From CF-46 sp042408445 (GTDB lineage Bacteria > Chloroflexota > Limnocylindria > Limnocylindrales > CSP1-4), in the NCBI GenBank assembly GCA_042408445.1, contig JBHORC010000040.1, positions 124,001-188,000 on the forward strand: a DNA stretch of 64,000 nt, read 5' to 3'. This document shows, piece after piece, positions 60,395-64,000 of this stretch. The notes under the pieces are model-generated. The model saw only the letters and a program-made list of their open reading frames with translations, was not told the origin of the DNA and made no database searches. A program made the position numbers and the translations under genes. Within the stretch, counting starts at the first letter, position 1. Each line of letters begins with the position of its first letter.

Positions 60395-60655
60395 CGGGCT
60401 CCTCGCGGAAAAGGGCGGCCTGGGCGGGCACGTCGTGGGGGTTGCTGGATAGTACGTCCATGCCCCGAATGAGGTTCGCGATGGCATCTCGTCGCGTGCC
60501 GGGTGGACGAACAGCATCACCCCCTTGTGTCTGTATGGCGTCGCGACGCGCCGAAACGTTCCAATCGCCGGTTGCGGCCGTTCCCGAGGGGCCGGTCCGC
60601 GCCGCGGTGGACGGGGCCGCTGCGGGGCCCGGGCGGCGTCCACGACCGGACGGGC

Positions 60656-60871
60656 TCAGCCGCGGATGAGCGTCACGATGCCCACGGAGATCGTCATGAA
60701 CGCGCCGATCGCGCTCATCGCCGCAAGGATCCACTCGCCGCCCGAGCCCGCCGCCAGCGCGACGACCGCGAACAGCAGGCTCATCACGAGCGCGATCGCC
60801 GCGAGGCCGATTCGCTCCAGCCACGGCCGCGGCTCCGGTGGTCCGCTCGTCGGGGTCGCGTCGTCGGTCAT
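60656..60871 (-). CDS. Small two-helix membrane protein coupled to the penicillin-binding protein gene
   Basis: A 71-residue protein with two transmembrane helices (about 20-43 and 47-68) and a short polar Pro-rich N-terminus. Its ATG overlaps the PBP stop by four bases (ATGA), so it is expressed in step with ftsW and the PBP. No family recognised; a divisome or elongasome accessory role is inferred from location only. A short stretch of about 20 noncoding bases follows before the 60635 low-complexity DNA. Confidence 0.65.
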   Translation of the reverse strand: MTDDATPTSGPPEPRPWLERIGLAAIALVMSLLFAVVALAAGSGGEWILAAMSAIGAFMTISVGIVTLIRG

Positions 60872-62436
60872 TTCGCGATCTTGAAGTACAGGGACATCAG
60901 GGAGCCGGCGAGTGGCGCCGCTCGCGCGCCGCCGCGTCCGCCGCGTTCGACGATGACGGCGATCGCGATCTGCGGATGATCGACCGGTGCGAAGCCGATG
61001 AACCAGGAATGCGGCTCGCCGGTCCCGCCAAGCTCCGCCGTCCCGGACTTCCCCGCGGTCGGGATGCCGCTCACCTTGGCACCGGTCGTGAACTGGCGGC
61101 CGATCGGGCTCTCGACCGCGCGCTGCATCGCGGCGGCAATGGCCGCGGCGTCCTCGGGGCTGATGACGTGCTCGAGAACCCGTGGATCGCGGGTCTGCGT
61201 CCCGTCGCGGCCCGTCAGGGCGGTGACGAGGCGCGGCTGCATCAGGATCCCGCCGTTCGCGACCGTCGACGCGACGAGCGCCATCTGGAGCGGCGTCACC
61301 TGCGTCTTTGCCTGTCCATACGAGGCGTTCGCGAGCTCGACATCGTCGAGGAACCCGCCGGGCCCGCCGGCGCCGCCGCTGACCTGGGAGGCGGCTGTCG
61401 GGAGGTCGAAGTCGATCTGCGACCCGAACCCCATCCGGCCCGCGAAGTCCGCGAGGTTGTCGCCGCCCGTCCGGAGACCTGCCAGCGCGTACCAGATGTT
61501 GGACGACCACTCCGTCGCGCCGGCGAGGTCGAGGGACGTGCTCGGCACGCCGGCATGCTCGTGGACGCGGAAGCCCGAGACGACCAGGCCCTTCTTCTCC
61601 GCCGCCGGCTGCTCCGGAAACGTGGTCGACGCGGTGATCCGGCCGGATCCGAGGCCGGCGATCGCGGTCACGATCTTGAAGACGGAGCCCGGCACGTAGA
61701 CACCCTGCGTCGCCCGGTTCAGGAGCGGCTGGCCGTCGTTGCCGCGGACCGCGGCGAACACCTTCTCGGCAGTCGCCGGGTTGGCGACGCCGCTGTTGTC
61801 GAACGTCGGCGTGGAGGCAAGAGCCAGGACCTCGCCCGTCGTCGGATCGAGCATGACAACGGCGCCACGTGACGAGCCGAGACCCGCGACGGCCGCCTGC
61901 TGGAGTCGCGACGAGATCGCCAGCGTGAGCTTCTGCGGGTCGTACGGGTTCAGCTCGAACTTGCGGAGCGCGTCGCTGATCGGGTTCGTACCGGCGATCC
62001 CGGTGAGCTGGCCGTTGAACTGGCGCTCGAGGCCCGCGGTCCCGAATTGGCGGGAGGCATACCCGATGATCCCGCTGAAGGCGTCGTCGGAGTAGACCCG
62101 GTAGGGCTGGCCATTCGGATCCCGCTTGTTCGACGCCAGCACCTTCCCGTCACGATCGACGATCTGGCCGCGCAACACGTTCCTCGCCGCGGCGACGACG
62201 AGCGGATTGCCCGGGTTCGTCGTGAGGTCCGGGGAGCGGACGACCTGCCAGTAGCCGGCGCCGAGGGCGAGGCCGGCGAACGCGATCGTGAGGGCGAGCC
62301 CGACATGACCGATGGTCCGGCCGAGGGCGACCGGCGGCCGAGACCGCCGCGGGATCCGGGGCGCGCCCGCGTCGACCGGACTGACGTCAGCGCGCCGCGG
62401 CGCGGCCTCCCGGTGGGCGTCGTCCCGCCCGGTCAT
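60868..62436 (-). CDS. Class B penicillin-binding protein (FtsI/PbpA type)
   Basis: A 522-residue transpeptidase with one N-terminal transmembrane helix (about 45-65), a dimerisation region and the serine acyltransferase domain: SVFK at 251-254, SSN at 311-313 and KSGTAE at 463-468. The size and order match actinobacterial PbpA-like proteins working with RodA. It crosslinks peptidoglycan outside the membrane. ATG 62436 overlaps the ftsW/rodA stop (ATGA), and the 71-residue membrane protein follows with another ATGA. The glycosyltransferase partner is therefore cotranslated directly upstream. Confidence 0.92.
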   Translation of the reverse strand: MTGRDDAHREAAPRRADVSPVDAGAPRIPRRSRPPVALGRTIGHVGLALTIAFAGLALGAGYWQVVRSPDLTTNPGNPLVVAAARNVLRGQIVDRDGKVLASNKRDPNGQPYRVYSDDAFSGIIGYASRQFGTAGLERQFNGQLTGIAGTNPISDALRKFELNPYDPQKLTLAISSRLQQAAVAGLGSSRGAVVMLDPTTGEVLALASTPTFDNSGVANPATAEKVFAAVRGNDGQPLLNRATQGVYVPGSVFKIVTAIAGLGSGRITASTTFPEQPAAEKKGLVVSGFRVHEHAGVPSTSLDLAGATEWSSNIWYALAGLRTGGDNLADFAGRMGFGSQIDFDLPTAASQVSGGAGGPGGFLDDVELANASYGQAKTQVTPLQMALVASTVANGGILMQPRLVTALTGRDGTQTRDPRVLEHVISPEDAAAIAAAMQRAVESPIGRQFTTGAKVSGIPTAGKSGTAELGGTGEPHSWFIGFAPVDHPQIAIAVIVERGGRGGARAAPLAGSLMSLYFKIAK

Positions 62437-63968
62437 CCGGCTCGCTCGTCTCTCGGGCGAACCGGCCCGGCGTCGATCGGTGATGCGGGGATCGGCGCGC
62501 GTCCCGCCTCGGGCGTGCTGCGGCGCGGCGCCGTTCGCCGGAAGAGCCTGGAGAGACGACCCGCCGGACGCGGCGCGGGCGGTGGCTCGACGCCGCGGTC
62601 GGAGATCGCGAGCAGGAAGCCGATGATGATTCCGTTCACGAGCAGCGAGGAGCCGCCGTAGCTGATGAACGGCAGCGTGATGCCGGTCAGGGGGATGAGC
62701 TTGAGGTTCCCCGCGGCGATGATGAACGCCTGCGTCCCGATGACGAGCGCGAGCCCGGCCGCGAGGAGCGACCGGAACTCGTCCGCGGCGGACGCGGCGA
62801 TCCGGAGCCCTCGCTCGACGACGACGAGGAACAGGCCGAGGATCGCCATCACCCCGATCAGGCCCAGCTCCTCGCCGAGCGCGGCCAGCGGGAAGTCGGT
62901 GTGGACGGCCGGAATCGGCAGGCGGCCGTCGACGGTCGGAAGACCCGCCCCGAGGCCGGTCCCGAGGAGGCCGCCGCGGGCGAACGCGAACAGCGACTGG
63001 ACGATCTGGTAGCCGCTCCCCGAGGCGTCGCCGAAGGGATCGGCCCAGATGTCGACCCGGGTCTGCACCGTCGGGACGAGGCGGTACATCACATAGGCGC
63101 CGGCGAGGAACAGGAGGACGCCCACGACGACGTAGCCGACCCGCCCCGTCGCGATGTACAGCAGGAACAGGAAGACGGTGAAGAAGAGGAGCGCAGCGCC
63201 GAGATCCCGCTGGAGCACCACGACCGCGAGGGCAATGGCCCACATCGCCGCCATCGGCGCGAGGAACGGCAACGGCGGCAGGGCGATCGGGCCGATCCGC
63301 GTCGACTCCTCGACCAGCAGCGGGCGGTTCTCGCTGAGGTACCCGGCGAGGAACACCACGAGGATGACCTTCAGGAGCTCGGCCGGCTGGCCGCTGATCG
63401 GACCGATCGTGACGCTCAGTCGCTGGCCGTTGATCTCGTCACCGAAGACGAATGTGGCGAGCAGCAGGGCAACGCCTGCCGCCGCCCACGTGTACTTGTA
63501 GAGACGCAGCCAGCGATCGCTCCGGACGGTGACGGCGAGCGTCGTCGCCAGGCCGAACGAGAGGATCAGCCAGGCGAGCTGGACGTCGCCCAGACCGAGC
63601 CGCCACGACCCGACCGTCTGGACGACCTGCTCCTGGGGGAGTCGCTCCATGAGCAGCAGGCTGATTCCCCCGAGCATCCCCGCCGTCGGCAGCAGGATCT
63701 CGTCCATGCGCCGTCCCGACAGGACGAGGACGAGGTGACAGATCGCGAGCAGCCCGAGATAGACGACCACGTGGAGCGGGTTGGCGAGGTTGAGCCCGTG
63801 CGATTCGCCGGGGTCGGCGATCTGGCTCGTGAGCGCCAGCGACACGCTCCCCACCACGAGCGCCGCCGCCACGATCAGCAGCAGCCGCGTCTCGCGCCAG
63901 CGTGGCCGCGGGCGGATCGGCCCGAGGATCGACGGCAGGTTCGTGGCCCCGCGCGCGCCGGCGGTCAT
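62433..63968 (-). CDS. FtsW/RodA/SpoVE-family peptidoglycan glycosyltransferase
   Basis: A 511-residue SEDS polymerase with about ten transmembrane helices. Typical blocks are QPAELLKVILVVFLAGYL, VLQRDLGAALLFFTVF, GSGYQIVQSLFAFARGGLLGTGLG, HTDFPLAALGEELGLIG and TGITLPFISYGGSSLLVN, including the catalytic Asp in QRDLG. FtsW and RodA cannot be separated by sequence here. The PBP gene directly downstream resembles PbpA, favouring a RodA-PbpA pair. An extra Pro/Arg-rich tail of about 60 residues follows the last helix. ATG 63968 appears to overlap the stop of a gene cut by the window edge. Confidence 0.92.
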   Translation of the reverse strand: MTAGARGATNLPSILGPIRPRPRWRETRLLLIVAAALVVGSVSLALTSQIADPGESHGLNLANPLHVVVYLGLLAICHLVLVLSGRRMDEILLPTAGMLGGISLLLMERLPQEQVVQTVGSWRLGLGDVQLAWLILSFGLATTLAVTVRSDRWLRLYKYTWAAAGVALLLATFVFGDEINGQRLSVTIGPISGQPAELLKVILVVFLAGYLSENRPLLVEESTRIGPIALPPLPFLAPMAAMWAIALAVVVLQRDLGAALLFFTVFLFLLYIATGRVGYVVVGVLLFLAGAYVMYRLVPTVQTRVDIWADPFGDASGSGYQIVQSLFAFARGGLLGTGLGAGLPTVDGRLPIPAVHTDFPLAALGEELGLIGVMAILGLFLVVVERGLRIAASAADEFRSLLAAGLALVIGTQAFIIAAGNLKLIPLTGITLPFISYGGSSLLVNGIIIGFLLAISDRGVEPPPAPRPAGRLSRLFRRTAPRRSTPEAGRAPIPASPIDAGPVRPRDERAG

Positions 63969-64000
63969 CGCGACCTCACCGACCTCGTGACGTCATCGGC
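63965..64000 (-). CDS. Possible last codons of an upstream gene, cut by the window edge
   Basis: On the minus strand 11 codons (ADDVTRSVRSR) run to a TGA that overlaps the next ATG as ATGA. In comparable clusters a Ser/Thr phosphatase or FHA protein precedes rodA-pbpA, but too little is present to say. Confidence 0.35.
   Translation of the reverse strand, partial: ADDVTRSVRSR

Noticed and set aside
59395..60643. N-terminal extension of MoxR by 83 residues
   Set aside because: Family length and a GAGGAG site support ATG 60394; the extension is Pro/Arg-rich and unconserved in character.

Overview
This is a very GC-rich (roughly 70% G+C by eye) bacterial chromosome segment, densely packed with genes on both strands. 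No transposase, integrase, phage gene or CRISPR array was seen. The gene set best fits a Chloroflexota lineage (Limnocylindria/Ellin6529-like) or a related high-GC group. Evidence includes a CpaE/TadZ-type ATPase with a receiver domain, a DUF4446 protein, a DUF2342-type zincin, a CoxLMS-type molybdenum hydroxylase and a class-V aminotransferase/SerA pair. The taxonomic call is inference from gene content, not from a marker gene.

Layout. 1-9.6 kb: a cut membrane-anchored protein, thpR-ppa, an intergenic cluster of DnaA-box-like sites, a DnaB C-terminal-type ATPase, an M20 peptidase, ftsH, a divergent membrane Ser/Thr kinase, a CAU-anticodon tRNA and an AhpD-like protein. 9.7-19.7 kb: an RnfD/NqrB-like membrane protein, a three-subunit molybdenum hydroxylase operon, a secreted six-PKD-domain protein, a beta-carbonic anhydrase and an FtsB-like protein. 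19.9-29.8 kb: the mrfA-mrfB DNA repair pair; then mmsA/iolA-thiolase-transaldolase facing an iolE-like gene across a palindromic LacI-type operator candidate, with a PfkB kinase beyond. 29.9-37.8 kb: a small acidic protein, ychF, a tightly coupled murI-metalloprotease-dehydrogenase group, a CpaE-like ATPase, a methyltransferase and agmatinase.

38-51.9 kb: a PQQ-type sugar dehydrogenase, an M20 amidohydrolase, a membrane protein, a degenerate receiver protein, a HAD hydrolase coupled to a UvrD-like helicase with a fused PD-(D/E)XK/Fe-S nuclease, DUF4446, rarA, a DJ-1/PfpI protein, murJ and a C39-like membrane-anchored protein. 52-55.7 kb: an aminotransferase-serA-histidine phosphatase operon that could encode all three steps from 3-phosphoglycerate to serine. 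55.8-64 kb: a MoxR-DUF58-transglutaminase operon and an ftsW-penicillin-binding protein-small membrane protein operon whose upstream gene is cut by the window edge.

Themes. Envelope and septal growth (ftsW, PBP, murI, murJ, FtsB-like, ftsH, kinase) and DNA maintenance (mrfAB, rarA, UvrD-nuclease, DnaB-like) dominate, with carbon catabolism and serine synthesis between them. Many genes overlap by ATGA/GTGA/TTGA, so translational coupling is common. A recurring TAGACT or TGCTAnnnT box sits just upstream of several starts, sometimes so close that the mRNA should be leaderless.
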